DNA of 64,000 nucleotides, taken from the NCBI GenBank assembly GCA_001643675.2, contig LSRY02000030.1, forward strand, positions 358,501 to 422,500, given 5' to 3'. Shown in pieces: positions 1 through 21,454 of this stretch. How positions within the stretch are numbered: the stretch's first letter is position 1; the number at the start of each line of letters is the position of its first letter. Made by a program: the position numbers and the translations under genes. Below the pieces are notes generated by a model. That model did no database searches and was not told where the DNA came from. It saw only the letters and a list, made by a program, of their open reading frames with translations. Source of the stretch: Monocercomonoides exilis. Lineage: Eukaryota > Preaxostyla > Oxymonadida > Polymastigidae.

Positions 1-993
1 TGTCCATGCTCTCCAATGGATGTGGCTCCATTTTCTCTTCTTCCTCGCTTTTGGATGAATTGCAGCTGCCAGCATCACTCCATTGCAAGCTGCACAGCAT
101 CTTCATGAGCATGTCAACAAAGCTCAACTCAACCAATTCTCTGGCAACATCCTCGTTTCGCATGGCTGGCTGCGAAAGAACACGCAGACTCCAAAGAATA
201 ACAGAATAAGCCGGATGCAAAATGCAATTGCAAACAGAACGCGCTGCACCAAGAGGCAAAACAACGCTGCGGCAGGCTCAACAGAAAAATCAAAGATGCA
301 AACAATTGAATGATAACATGAATAAAGAAGTCGTCAAATAAAAAAAATAAAAATAAAAATATATTTGGACGTGGCAAACCATCGACTGTTGTCACACAAA
401 ACAAAGCCTGAAGACTCAAAACAATATAATCCGGTGAATTTTTGCAAAATGAGTCTGGCCCAAGTGAATCAATAATGGCGCGTGCATAAGGCAACAGGCT
501 GGCATCTGCTCCGCAGGTAGGATAATGAATCAGACACCACAATATCGAGCTCATCGAAATAATCTTCTCAGAAAAGGGGAATCTGTGCCGCACATCTGAA
601 ATAAATCGCTCCAAATGCCCAAACGTGTAATGGCGCGGAAGCAAAGGGGCCAACTCGTCGGACGAAGGATCAATCAGCCGAACAAGAACGGTGCTGATAA
701 TTTAGAGTTACAATCCCGTTTCATCCGCGCAGTCTTTGCAGCGGAAAGACATGAGCGCATTCCATGTCACAACATCAAATAGATCAACGAATTGGCCCGA
801 TGCGTTTGATCCCAGCATTTGCTGCATCTCGGAAAGTTGAGCGAAAGAAACATTCTCTCGCCGAGACAATTTGCAGACGAAATCTTCAACAACAAAAATG
901 CAACCACGTCACAGGAAAAAGGAAATAAAATCAAATCGCTCAACCTCTAAAACGCACAATTGAATCAGAGCATGCCTCCTGACTTTCTTGCAT
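1..993 (-). pseudogene. Decayed, partial copy of the ARM-like gene at 58,461-60,746
   Basis: On the minus strand this reads as the first three exons of the gene at 58,461. It has ATG at 993-991, exon 1 to 945, a GT-AG intron to 884, and exon 2 from 883. Where the intact copy encodes Leu-Tyr-Leu-Glu, this copy reads Leu-stop-Leu-stop, with TAA codons at 710-708 and 704-702. The rest of exon 2 and the visible part of exon 3 stay open, and the aligned proteins differ at only about one residue in twenty, so decay looks recent. The copy runs off the left edge, so later damage cannot be seen. Two sequencing errors within nine bases are possible but unlikely. No function is recognised for the family. 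Confidence 0.8.
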
Positions 994-1050
994 TAAAAAG
1001 ATTTGGCAAAATTTAGAAATAATTATGGGAATTTGAGATTTGGGAAATTG
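1..1050 (-). repeat. Left copy of outer inverted duplication
   Basis: The reverse complement of this stretch matches 58,410-59,449, including exons, both introns and about 50 bp upstream of the ATG. Similarity fades to scattered AT-rich matches beyond about 1050. The copy continues past base 1, so its true length is unknown. Confidence 0.85.
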
Positions 1051-2265
1051 TTTTTTTTTAAGAAGAATTTGAGAACGAATAAAAGTGAGAGGGTTGTCTG
1101 GTCTCAGTTCAATGCACTTAAAAAATGACCACCTTTATTCTGTAAAAGGATACTTGTTTACAAAAAAAATATTTTCGATTTTGATTTTTCACTCTTCTTT
1201 TTTTGATTTTAATGTTTGTTTATAATTTCAAAATTAAAGAAATAGAAAAGGAAAAAAAGATAAATATGAAAGAGAAACCTATATTTTGAATTATTTTAAA
1301 ATCTCTATTTGTAATCTTTCTTCATTTTCATCTTTAATTGTTCAAAACACAAAAAAATAGTTTCACTCATAACTTTTTTTCCGCTTTCTCAGATTTCAAA
1401 TAAATTTGATTTTCAAATCTGTCAACAGGCATAATTTATGTTATTGCAAAATGTTTTGTGATCCCACCCGTATTTCAAAAAATAAAAACATTTATTTGCA
1501 TCAGAATTCTTGCATTTATGAAAAAATATATGATTTGTTCCATCAATTTCTGTATCGAATACTAACAATTCTAACATTCTCATGCAAAATAAAAAATTTA
1601 AATTTTAAAAAGTTGAGGAAAATCTTTGTAAAGATAGAGTGGAACAAAATTCAAAAAGCAAAAAATTTCGTCTTATTTCAAATTTTTTGATCACAAAAAG
1701 TTAATAAAAGGTGCAAATTTATTCAATGAAAAAGCTTGAAGTTTCATATTTTCCCACATATAAACTATTTGTGACTTTTTGAAAAGAATAATCTATCTTT
1801 TCACATTGATTTGATTATTCCGATCTTTTTAAAAATGGGTATCAATTAAACCAAATGAGTTTATCGGAAAGATTATTTTGTTTTTTTTGCTTTAAAAAAA
1901 TGAACTAAAAAAAAAAAGTTTTTGAAAATATATTATTCGAATCAAAATAGTTAAGTTTTCAAAAATTTATCTTGTTTTTTTTTATTGAAAAATTTCATCG
2001 CATATTATCATTATTTTTCAAAGCACAAAAACATAATCAAAACCAAACATGAAAAAATTTAATTGAAACTTTATTATAAACTTTCTTTCATTCGAAATTA
2101 GCAAACAGTTTTATCTACGAGTTTTTGTTTCATTTCTGTTTAAAAAATTAGTGTTCAAAAAAATCAAACGATAACTTAACCAATAGAAAAAAATATTATT
2201 GTGGGTATTTTTCCTTGAAATCGTCTGTTCCATTGTTTTGAAGAAAATCTCATTGTGAAAATGCT
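1051..2265. other. AT-rich spacer with dispersed-repeat fragment
   Basis: I see no supportable gene here. The 94-codon open frame at 1406-1690 is AT-rich, Lys/Asn/Phe-biased and has no recognisable motif. Positions about 1340-1440 match, in inverse orientation, the repeat at 57,560-57,670, including a stretch from a TTTCTCAGATTTCAAA-like core into an AAATCTG motif. Confidence 0.6.
1340..1440 (-). repeat. Dispersed AT-rich repeat, inverted copy
   Basis: About 70 of 100 bases match the reverse complement of 57,560-57,670, and a related copy lies at 21,980-22,070. It sits the same side of the ARM-like pseudogene as the 57.6 kb copy does of the intact gene. It may therefore belong to the same old inverted duplication. 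Confidence 0.6.
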
Positions 2266-11918
<9,653 letters not shown>

Positions 11919-12150
11919 ATAATTTTTTATCAGTTTTATTTCTGTTAATTGAAAAATATAACCTTAATTAAAATTTTATATAATTTAAATTATTTTTGTA
12001 ATTTATTTGTGGCTTATTTTTGTTTTAGGATGTTTGCTTTTTGAAATTATTTGTATTTTTTAAAAATTTTATTTTTGATCATATATCCCATGATTCAGTT
12101 ATTAAATGCAATTTTCAGGATATAAGGAATTTCTCTATATTGAGAAGTTT
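11919..12150. other. Spacer between USP7 and RNase P RNA
   Basis: AT-rich sequence with no gene seen. It must hold the 3' end of USP7 and the promoter of the RNA gene, but I cannot point to a specific motif. Confidence 0.5.
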
Positions 12151-12585
12151 AACTGAAATCTCATCAATTTGAAGATTGCGGCTCCGTGAAGTTAGCCTTG
12201 AGGGGATGATTTCAAGGGGGAAGGTCTGAGAGATTTTCGTTCCGTGAGGAAATGTTGCGAAAGTAATATTGTGTGAATGTATTATTGCGAATAGCAATAA
12301 ACCAACACACTGACAGAAGTAGGAGAAACAAACAACAACAATTTGCCAGTCGAGTAAAATCGATTTGTAGGATTGTCCGTTGGCTGAGAGGTGACTTCTG
12401 GCTGTATGTTTCCCGACTCAGAAGAATGTATTGGAAGATGAATCCTTCTTGGATGATTCAATGCAGGACTCTGGGATGGTCAACTGTAGTCGAATCTGCA
12501 TATGCAGGTGATGGTTTGCTCATTGAGTAAAGGCATTGTCTGCTATCACCCAATTCAGACTACTTCAGATTGGTTTGCTTCAGTT
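12151..12585 (+). ncRNA. RPPH1: Nuclear RNase P RNA (catalytic RNA for tRNA 5' processing)
   Basis: The spacer holds an island of richer, structured sequence with the eukaryotic RNase P landmarks in order. GGGAAGGTCTGAGA (within 12,217-12,231) matches conserved region I of human RPPH1. GTTGGCTGAGAGGTGA (12,379-12,394) matches the CR-IV GGCTGAGGTGA block. ACCCAATTCAGACTACT (12,548-12,564) matches CR-V. GTCTGA of CR-I pairs with TCAGAC of CR-V to form helix P4. AACTGAA (12,151-12,157) can pair with TTCAGTT (12,579-12,585) as P1. CTTCTG/CAGAAG (12,395-12,400 with 12,419-12,424) and GGTGAT/ATCACC give internal stems. The ends are set by the P1 pairing and are approximate. RNase MRP RNA shares CR-I and CR-V, but the CR-IV match favours RNase P. 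Confidence 0.85.
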
Positions 12586-12588
12586 CTA

Positions 12589-12592
12589 TTTT
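12589..12592 (+). terminator. Probable RNA polymerase III terminator
   Basis: A TTTT run lies four bases past the proposed P1 helix of the RNase P RNA. It is short, and T runs are common here, so position is the main support. Confidence 0.4.
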
Positions 12593-13077
12593 ACAAGATA
12601 GATTGAAGTGGTTTTAGCTAAAATTTTAAAGTAATTCATGAGCAAATGTTCTGATAAATTTTTTTGAAATTAATTTGATGGTTATGAAATTGGTAAAGTT
12701 AGATCCTTCATTACTTCGTTGTTCCAAGCTCCAGATCCTTTCTTCTTCCAATTGTTTTCTTTATTTGGTGATTTTTTTTGGTGAGATGATAGAAGTGATA
12801 CATGTAACATTTTCATGAATAAACAAGAGTGAAGCACATTTCCGTTCAAGGACAATATAAAATAAGGCAATAAACATTGAAAAAAGAAAGAAATTGGTAA
12901 TTTGTCAATCACCTTGGAAAATAATAATAATAATAATAAACAATAATTTGAAAAAGATAATTCATCAATAATTATACATAGTGCAACGCGCCAAAGGCAT
13001 AAAATGAATGCACAGTTGGTGTTTCTACATAATTCTAATGGAGTTTATCGAAATAAAATCAAAAGCAAGAGAAAATC
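12593..13077. other. AT-rich spacer
   Basis: No gene seen. An ATA/ATT-type microsatellite lies at about 12,919-12,940. Confidence 0.5.
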
Positions 13078-16000
13078 TCAAAATTGTCCTCTTTTCAAAG
13101 CCAAACGCTTCATTCTATCGGTTGTTCCTTTAAGGGAAAAAAAATATAGACATTAAAGTCACAAAATGTTAAATGTCAATTCGAAAAAATCAAAAATAAT
13201 TACATTTCAAATAACAAATAAATTGTTTTCAAATAAAAATAAAAGTTCAAACCATTTTTCGCTCCAGCTCCCGTTGATGAAAAATCAGCTGCAGGAACAT
13301 GTTTCTCAACAGCTTTCATCTTCACATCATAAAACACATCCATGCTTCCAGGCACCGTCCCTGTCACTCCACTCAAGCTCTTGTCTTTCCTTCCATTTCC
13401 CTGTTTGTTCTTTCGAATACCCCCAACTTCCTTTCCTGCTCCACCATAACTCTTTGAAAATGAATGAAACGCGGTTGTGGGGAGTTGACTTGAGTATGAC
13501 ATATCCTTCTGTCCCAGCTTCCCATCTGCAAAACTTCCACCAGCATTCACACCCGATGGCAATGAAGAAGAAGAAGAAGAAGAGGAAGATGATGTTGATG
13601 AAGTTGCCCCATTTCCCTGTGCCATAAAGAAAGCAGCCCCTGGCGCATGGCTAACAGACACAGCGCTTCTCGGCAGCTGTGCCGCAAACTCGTTCTGCCC
13701 AATGCTCCCAATCTGCTTAAAAGTCAGCGAATCTGCTTTCTCCGGGTGATAGAATACATCTGCTGGCTTGTCAAACCATCTGTTTGGATCGTCCTCTTCT
13801 CTCGAAGGAGTCGACCAGAACGGAACTGTCTTCACATGCTGTCTCATTCCGGACGAGACGAGTGTGAAGTCAGAAGAAGAAGAGCCAGAGACAAATGTGG
13901 AGGCTGTGAGAGAAAGCGGAAGTTCATCGCCTGCTGCTGTTTTTAAGCCACTGCTTTCGGTTTCTTGTGCCACTCCCTCAGAACGTGAACGAGGCGTTCC
14001 ACTGGGAAATGGAGAAGAAGACAAAGAAGGCGACTGTGAAGGGGAGAAAGTGGAGCGGAGAGAGGAAGGATGGCGGGTGAATGAAGACGAGGCTGCTCTT
14101 CTGACAGCTGGCGGAGAAGCAGCAGGGTCGAAGCGAGAGGTTGCCAGAGGAGATGAAATGGGCGAGACAGAAGCAGAACGAGGCGAAAGTGCAGGCGAAG
14201 AAAAGGGAGAGTTGTCAGAAAGAGATGGGGAGGCTGTTCCAGAGGCAGTGGGAGCAACAGCTGTGGCAGAACGAGGAGTGGAAGAAGAAGGAGAAGAAGA
14301 GGCAGCAAGTCTGTCAGTTGATTGAGGTGAAGCAGAGCGTGACGTGATCAGCAGCTGCTGGTGCTCTGCTATTCTGCTGTATTCGCGCCGCAGCGACTCG
14401 CTCAATGCCACCTGCGGATGCGATCTGCGTGGAGTAGAAGAGGCAGAAGAAGAAGCAGAAAAAGAGGCAGAAGCAGAAGCATTGGCATTGCCAGAACGGA
14501 ATGTGGAGAGCCCTCTTTCCGTGATCACTCCACGTGTTGTGCAGGCAGAGTCTGAAGTGTCATAAGCCGCATTTGCAGCACAAGAGGAGTGTGATGTTTC
14601 TCCCAGCGGAGGAAAAGAAGCAGATGCTGTGAATGTCTTGTGCACCGGCTCGTCTTTGTACATCACCAGCCCCACGGTCTGGTCAGGGCAGTAATCCAAG
14701 TCGTTTGTTAGAGGCTCTTCAGCACTTCTTCTCCCCGACATCGCTGAAAAGTCCACACCGCACAGAGTTCTACTCCTCCCGCTCAGATGATCGAGCACTT
14801 CTGTGCTCATTTCCCGCGCCTGCCTCTCTTCCTCCTCGGCTCTCTCCCTAATCATTCTCATGCTCCTCTCCTTTGCAGCTTCTTCTGTCTCTTCCGACAT
14901 GCCACTCCCTTCCTCGCTTTCTCTTTGCTTCTGCTTCTGCTTCTGAGTCTGCATCTGCTTCAGCTTCAGCACCATACTCCTCAGCTTCCCCGTCGGCAGT
15001 GCTGGAGACAGCAAATCTGTTGTCATCGTTCCTTTCGATTTTTCAAAGTCAACAGCTCCTTTCGGAGAAGTCCGCACCGCCCGCTCAGCTTCATCTGCGT
15101 TGAATCTTGCCTCGCTGGGCGTGTTCCACACCTCGACCTTCGGCACAATGCGCCACGACAGCCGAGGCGTCGCTAGCGTGCGGCTGAGGTCGGCGATCGT
15201 CTTGTTCTGCTTCTTCGACGACAGCAGAGAGAGGTCGTATTTGTAGATGGCGTCGCATCCTTCTCCTCCGCCGCCGCCGGCAGCGCTGGTGCCGCCTGTT
15301 CGTGTCAGCGCCATCGACGTGGCTGAGCGGCTCGACCGCTTCCTCTCTCTCATCTCGCTCACGCTGCGCATCGTCAGCAGCGTACCGTCCTTCAGCACAA
15401 CACCAGTAGAGGATAATGTGGAAGTTAAAGGAGAAGAAGAAGAAGATGATGATGATGGAGAAGATGATGATGAAATGCCAGCCAGAGGCAGATGGATGCC
15501 TTTGCCGCCCATCCTGCTCTTCCGGCTGGGGCTCCTCACAGGCTCCACTTTGTGCCCGTCTCTCGATGTTGTGCGTGACAGATCAATCACTCCACCGCCT
15601 CCACCTCCAACTCCTGTCAAGCTGCTACCGATGCCCCACTGCTGCGGCCCGTTGACTTCGTAGATGCGGTCGACGCTCACATCCTCCTTTTTGATGTTGG
15701 CCTCTTCTCTTCCCAAATTGCTGATGGGCAGCACTTTCCCAACCTGCGCACCCTGCAGCCCCGCTTCGCTGGTGTCGTGGGTGATGTAGAATTCCGTCTG
15801 GCACTCCGAAGGCACCGGCGCAATCCCGCCCCGCTTCGGACGCGCTGGCGATGTCGAACGAAAGAAAGAGGACATTTGCATGGCTGGGCTGGTTGAGCGC
15901 GTTGTGGAGGCGGATGTCGACAGAGGCTGAAATGTCCGGCTGCGGAATGTGTTGACAGAGTCTGGGCGTTTCGAGGGGCTAATGTTTTCAAGGACTTGAG

Positions 16001-16757
16001 TGCGATCTCTTGTTGATGATAATCGAGAAGAAAGTGCGATTCTATTTTGATGATTCTCTTGTTGTGCCCCTTCGGCTACAACCGCTCTTCGTGTGAATTT
16101 TTCAGAATCAATGGCTCCATATTGAGGATGATAATGTCCGACGTTGGGCACTTCCTTAGAAACTTTTTCTTCTGTTGGAAAAAGAGAAGGACGCTCTGGA
16201 GAAAGAAAAGAAGCTAAAAAAAGCAATACATTTTCTCAGAAAAAAGAATATATGAAGAAAAACTCAAACTTGTTTTCTTTTGTCTTAATGACTTTGCTCC
16301 TTTCATCTCTATTTAAAAAATTGAATGAATTTCCAAAAAGAAAAACATTTCGCAGCAAAACTTAACAATTCCATTTTTTGGATAGCCACCGCTTCATCAA
16401 TTGAGATTGATTTTGAATTCTTGCATTGATCGTCTTTAATAAAGAAAAAAAGAGTTGGATACAGATTTAAAATTCAATGAAATTATATTGTTGAAATTCA
16501 AATCAAACCAAATTTCATTTTGAAATTAAGAAATGATTTCATAATTGCATCTTTTGTTTTTCCATCTTGCTCTCGACCATTTTGAACTGTAATTTGAAAA
16601 AATATAAGAAATCAATATTAAACAATAAAAATGTACCTGGAGATGTGTAAGATTTTAAATTTTGCGATAGTAATTTTCCTTGATGACTAAACGATTCTGG
16701 TTCTTCGGGGATGGCGTATTGTTTGTTAGTTCCCAATGGAGATGAAATTACACTCAT
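13078..16757 (-). CDS. Ser-rich protein of unknown function, five exons
   Basis: I do not recognise this protein. Exons on the minus strand are 16,757-16,637, 16,586-16,509, 16,433-16,362, 16,195-13,253 and 13,127-13,078, totalling 3264 nt and about 1087 residues. Every junction keeps phase, and the last exon adds a short basic end (...LALKRGQF). Most of the protein is low-complexity Ser/Pro/Ala/Arg, with many SPS and TPRS motifs suited to phosphorylation. More ordered islands are PNVGHYHPQYGAID near the N-terminus, LDYCPDQTVGLVMYKDE in the middle, and DVFYHPEK and DVFYDVKMKAVEKHVP near the C-terminus. The recurring aromatic-x-Pro/Val-x-Tyr islands recall short repeats in cytoskeletal and axonemal proteins, but this is only a resemblance. 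Exons 1-3 are small and inferred from open frame and splice sites alone. The gene is divergent from the gene at 16,938. Confidence 0.75.
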
Positions 16758-16937
16758 CAAAAAAATATGTTATTTCATTGATCATCGATATATGTTTTCT
16801 ATTCCCTTTCTTGAATTTTCAACATATTGAATCAATTGCATACGTGATTGTTTGAAATTACACAATCTTCCCACTATAAAATTTTGCCTGTTATTTGTTG
16901 TTTATAATTCTTTCATTATTGTAAACGTTGAGAAATT
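16758..16937. promoter_or_regulatory. 180-bp divergent promoter region
   Basis: This is the only sequence between the start codons of the minus-strand gene ending at 16,757 and the plus-strand gene at 16,938, so both promoters must lie here or within 5' exons. It is AT-rich. I see no TATA or initiator motif I would name. Confidence 0.5.
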
Positions 16938-19336
16938 ATGAAAGGAACCCAACTAATTTTCTTTCTTTTTTTGATATTTGAAATGTACTTATCTGTTGAA
17001 ACTGGTATTATTTTGTTGTTTTTTTTATTGTTTTTTTCACTTTTTATTCACATATAGAGTTACTTACAGATGTATATGTTTGCGATTCAAATGGAATAAA
17101 TGATGAAGCTTGTGGAACAATTTCAAAACCATGTCAAACTGTTGAATATGCTGTTAATAGATTGATTTATTCTGATGAAGAAAATAAGCAGATGAGGACG
17201 ATTTATGTTTCTGAAAAAAGTCAAATACGAAGACACTGCAAACTTTCACGATGTAAATTAAAATTAGCTTCTCCATCATCTTCTTCAATTACTTATTTAT
17301 ATTTCAATTTATCATCCGAAATTCAATCACTCCCCTGCATTGTTAATGAAGATTGTTTGTACATTGAGGATATTCACTTCAATTTTCCGTTAGACTTCAC
17401 TTGCGTCCCTTCTGTTATTTGTAGCTCTTCTGGAAACTTATCAATATTCGATTCTTCAATATCCATTTCATCAAATACTAATGGCGAACAATTATTCAAA
17501 AATAAGTTTATCGAAGTTAGATCTGGTGCAATAAATATTACTCGTTTCGCTGTTTCTTTAATGTCTATTGAAAATGTGCTTTTTATGATATCTACATCAG
17601 CTTCGTCTGTCCTTTTCTCAGAACTCAATGTTTCAAATTTATCGATAAATTCATCCGCTTTAATCCGTTTTTTTGCAGAGAGCGAACAAAGTCAATCTTT
17701 TGTTGTTTATTTTCGAAACAGCGAATTTGTAAATATTACAGGCGTTCTATCGAAAGAATCAAATGAATACAAGCCAGTTTTAGGGAAATTTGATGAATGT
17801 CATGTTCAATTATCTTCCATTTTGATTGAGAGATGTACTTGGAACGAAAAAGAAGAGTTATTAGGCTGTTTAATGGCATTTAATAAATGTTCTGTTGTTA
17901 TGAATAACACGAAGATTGTTGGAGAATTAGCACAAGGGAGTCTTATTGAAGAAGAAAATTCTCTTCAAATATTTCAAAAAGCTGAAGATGCACAAGAGAA
18001 TTCTATTTGCACGTGGAACACCTCTTTACTGCGTTTTACTGACTCTAATGTTTCAATCACTTCATCTGCTTTCACTTCATCATCAATTACGCCGCTGTAT
18101 TTTTCCGGAGGAATTCAAGAGCTGAATCACACAGAATTCAGTAACAATCGCGATCCTTATTGGGAAACGAGCGGATATCCTTCTGCGCGCCATAATGTCA
18201 TTTGCAAGAATAATGGAAAGCTCACAATAAATGATATGAAGCAAACAGACAAGGCAAATAGTACAAGGAAAATTGGCTTATGGATTGATGGTGAAAACTG
18301 TTCCATAGACGGAATCGATTTTTCTGAAAGAATGTTTGTGAAGTTTAATCCATTTCTGAAGGCTGCCGCTTTATCATTGACTGATGGAAAGAAAAAGACT
18401 CATCAAAGAAGTTCTGCACTTATGAAAGTTTCGAATTCTCAAATATCTCAAAAAAATGAACTCGCACAAAAGAAAAGTCAAATGATTCCGGGGAAACAAT
18501 TTCAAGAGGCAGTGTCGGAGCAAGATGCAGAGCCAGAGGTGATGGCCAAAGGAACTATTCGTATTGAAGGGCTTGAGCTGCTTCCTTGCCACATTTCATT
18601 GGAGCTTCTTCGAGTGGACAATCACACACAAACATACAGAAAGCCTTTTCAATTCGATTCATCAATGAATGAATCGTTTGCGACTGTGAGTGATGTTCCT
18701 CTTCTGCTGTTTGAAGATTCATTTGATGAAGGCGGAAAGAAAAGGAAGAAGAATGGGCCAAAATGGTTTGTGTGCGTGGCTATTGAAATTAGTCCAACTG
18801 TGAAAGGAGAAGAGGCTCAACTCTTGCAAATGGGTGATTCAAATAGTGAGCGAGATTATTCGTTTTCTTCCACTTCGATGCTATCTGCTTCGATTCCATC
18901 ACTTCAGAGCAAATATTCACCTTTCTTTAAGCACGATTTATTAAGCAGCAGGTTAATCAGGTCAAACACAATAGAACTTAATATATCTGTTCTTTTCACC
19001 GACGATTCTGATTCTGGAAAGAAGAAGAAGCATCCTTTAACGGCCTCCAATTTGTTGGCTGTGTGTATTGTGACTGCGAGTATAATGACTGTTGGAATTG
19101 TATCTGTTGCTTGTTTGTTGCACAAAAATCACAAAAAGAAGAAAATAGCTGCTTTTACCAAAGATGTTGAAGAAGAGAATGAAAATGCCACGTTGGATGA
19201 AGAGAATATGCATGGCATTGCTTCAAATCACAGCAATAAGAGTAAAAAAGTGAAATCGATTGAAGTTGATCAGAAAGACAAAAAGAAGGCAAAGTATGTT
19301 CTATTAGAAGAGGAAGAAGCCACAGCCGAAAAATAG
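16938..19336 (+). CDS. Small beta-helix-like type I surface protein
   Basis: Two exons, 16,938-17,004 and 17,058-19,336, separated by a 53-nt intron, give 781 residues. Exon 1 encodes a signal peptide (MKGTQLIFFLFLIF...). Exon 2 opens with VYVCDSNG...CGTISKPCQTVEYA, the CG...PC.T module also found in the 3037-residue protein at 23,435. The body is Ser/Asn-rich with short alternating hydrophobic strands, as in pectin-lyase-type beta-helices. Residues around 415 carry GYPSARHNVIC, matching GYPSARRNAIC just before the membrane region of the large proteins. One membrane segment lies near residues 686-708 (LLAVCIVTASIMTVGIVSVA), followed by a basic then acidic tail of about 70 residues. It therefore looks like a head plus juxtamembrane region without the kinase-like tail. 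Ligand and role are unknown. Confidence 0.8.
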
Positions 19337-19923
19337 ATGAAACAAAACATAATAAAAAAGAATTAGGAATCCTTTGTTTGCAAGTATAGTTGATCGTTGA
19401 ATAAGCATCTATCTTGTATTTGACATTAAAATACCTTTTTGATGAAAGTTTTGCTTATAAAGCATCATTTTTTCCTAGAAATAAAAATGTGTATTGTTTT
19501 TCTTTTCTTTCTTTGTTTTTCACTTTTGAGAGTAATTGCAGTTTTGTTTTTTGCATTCTTTTCTTTGTTTGTGATTGTTTATTAGCTCTCAAACTTGATT
19601 AGATTTCATGTTCAATTTTTTCACAAATAAATTTAAACAAAATTTAGCTAAAAGTTTAGGAGAAAAAAATAAATATTAAAAAAAAAGAAATAAATTACAG
19701 CATATATTACATGACGCTAAAAATAATATCAAAAGTGTTTATAAATTTTATGTTTTTTCCAACCACGAAAAGCAAAAAACAAATCTCTAACAACAAGCAA
19801 TATATCAATAATAATCTAATGTTCGATTTCTTTTCCTTCATTTATAACACTTATAAGAACTTGACCAAGAGCAGAAACACTGCAAAGAGAAAATATTAAA
19901 AATATGTGCATAAATACGAATTG
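19337..19923. other. Convergent 3' spacer
   Basis: AT-rich sequence between two genes ending tail to tail. The small open frames at 19,414-19,602 and 19,711-19,899 are Phe/Lys/Asn-rich and unsupported. Confidence 0.5.
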
Positions 19924-20742
19924 TTACGCAACTTTTTGTTGAATAAAAAGGTTGCGCAGATACATTATTTCTATTATAGATAAAGCAATAATAATACAAA
20001 TTGAACTTATTGAAAATGATCGAATACGACGTAGATTTTTAACTGGTTGAGAAAGAAGAAAGTAATATCAAAATTGTTATATAAAAAATAAGAATCATAC
20101 CTGACGCGTTAAATGTGGTCTGTTGTTTTCCCTTTATCTGTTTTATCTGATCGTAAACTTCTTGAGTTACAATGTTCAATCCATTAGCATTTTCAATCAA
20201 TGAAATATAAGAACCTTCATATTGTTCTCTCTTCAATGATTAATTTTAAATAAATCAATGAATTTTAATTTTTGTTCAAAAAACAATTATTTTTTCTGAA
20301 AACCTTTTCGAAAAGCATAGCTTCAGCTCCATGCTTAATGGAAATATTGATTCTAATAGGGTTTGTTGATGTAATGTTGTTTTGTGCACGATAAGAAGAT
20401 GATTCCGAAACGCAAAAAGTGTAATCTCCAACTTTTTTCGTTGTGAAAGTCCATGAACCAAAAGTCACATTATAACGTCCAAGAATATATTTATTTTCTG
20501 GTCCTAATATCTTAAATAAACGAAAGAATATATAAATTTTATATCACAAAATAACACTTTGCGCAAATCATGCATACAGAAAAATCAAAATTTCCATCAG
20601 ATTTTGAAAATTGACTTATCTTGACTTTAACAATCTGATCATTCAACAGATATTCGCTAAAGCATCTTAAGTCTGCATGGTTCACATCAATAACAATGCA
20701 ACTTATGATATAACTTAAATAAACAAAACATAAAAAACGCAT
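19924..20742 (-). CDS. p24/EMP24 (TMED) family cargo receptor
   Basis: A type I membrane protein of ER-Golgi vesicles (COPII/COPI cargo selection). Exons are 20,742-20,578, 20,510-20,304, 20,230-20,101 and 20,042-19,924, together 621 nt and 206 residues, a normal p24 length. A signal peptide (MRFLCFVYLSYIISCIVI) is followed by a GOLD domain with the paired cysteines: LRCFSEYL at the start and VGDYTFCVSE near its end. The FDFS-ILGPENKYIL junction restores the usual strand-Gly-Pro turn. A coiled region follows, then one membrane span (SSICIIIALSIIEIMYL) and a short tail, RNLFIQQKVA. The tail keeps an aromatic at the COPII position but lacks a clear KKxx motif, so retrieval may rely on partners. 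Assigning it to alpha, beta, gamma or delta is not possible by eye. Confidence 0.9.
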
Positions 20743-21009
20743 GAAAAGCGCACTTTTTGTTATGGTACATTATTTATTATTGATCATGGAAAAAATAAAA
20801 TATCAATGATTATAATAAAATTTAAATACTGTATTGTTGTGAAACAGTTAATTTTTTATTCGTCAGATTATATTTTTTTTTTTTTTTTGGGTTATTCTTT
20901 TTGAAAAGTCGTAAATGTTTTATTTTCTGAAAAATAAAAATATCATATTTTGCGAAATATTTTGTTAACAAATATCAAACTTCACCAATATGTTATCTAT
21001 AACTTGATA

Positions 21010-21390
21010 CAGTTATCGCATAAAATACAGGACATCGCACAAAATACCGGACAAGATCGATTTCACAATAACTGCAAGATGAAAAATTCTGTAAAATTTC
21101 CTCAAAATATATCTCATCAGTACAAACTCATTTGATAAACGAGGCTTAATGAATAGCTTCATTTGTGCTCAGAAAAAAATAATTATTAAAATCTCGGAGA
21201 AATAGGATTTTGAGTTTTTCCGAGATTTCAAGAAATATTTTTTCTGAGCACAAATGAAACTATTTTGAAAGTTTTGGATATCAATTGAGTTTGCATTGAT
21301 GAGATATATTTTGAGGAAAATTGTCAGAATTATTTCTCTTGCAGTTATTGAGAAATCGATCTTGTCCTGTATTTAATGCGATATCTGTAC
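21010..21390. repeat. Imperfect 380-bp palindrome
   Basis: Left arm 21,010-21,205 and right arm 21,211-21,390 are reverse complements with small differences. Examples are TCATTTGTGCTCAGAAAAAA against TTTTTTCTGAGCACAAATGA, and AAATCTCGGA against TCCGAGATTT. The RNA or single strand would form one long hairpin. It resembles a MITE-like element, but no target-site duplication was established. Confidence 0.8.
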
Positions 21391-21454
21391 ACCATTGTTA
21401 AGGTTTTGTTTTCATAACAGCAAAATTTGGTCTATGTGAACATAAATTTGATCG

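Noticed and set aside
1406-1690. 94-codon open frame in the left spacer
   Set aside because: Lys/Asn/Phe-biased AT-rich translation that partly overlaps a non-coding dispersed repeat.
12273-12530. 85-codon open frame
   Set aside because: It lies inside the RNase P RNA and has no protein-like features.
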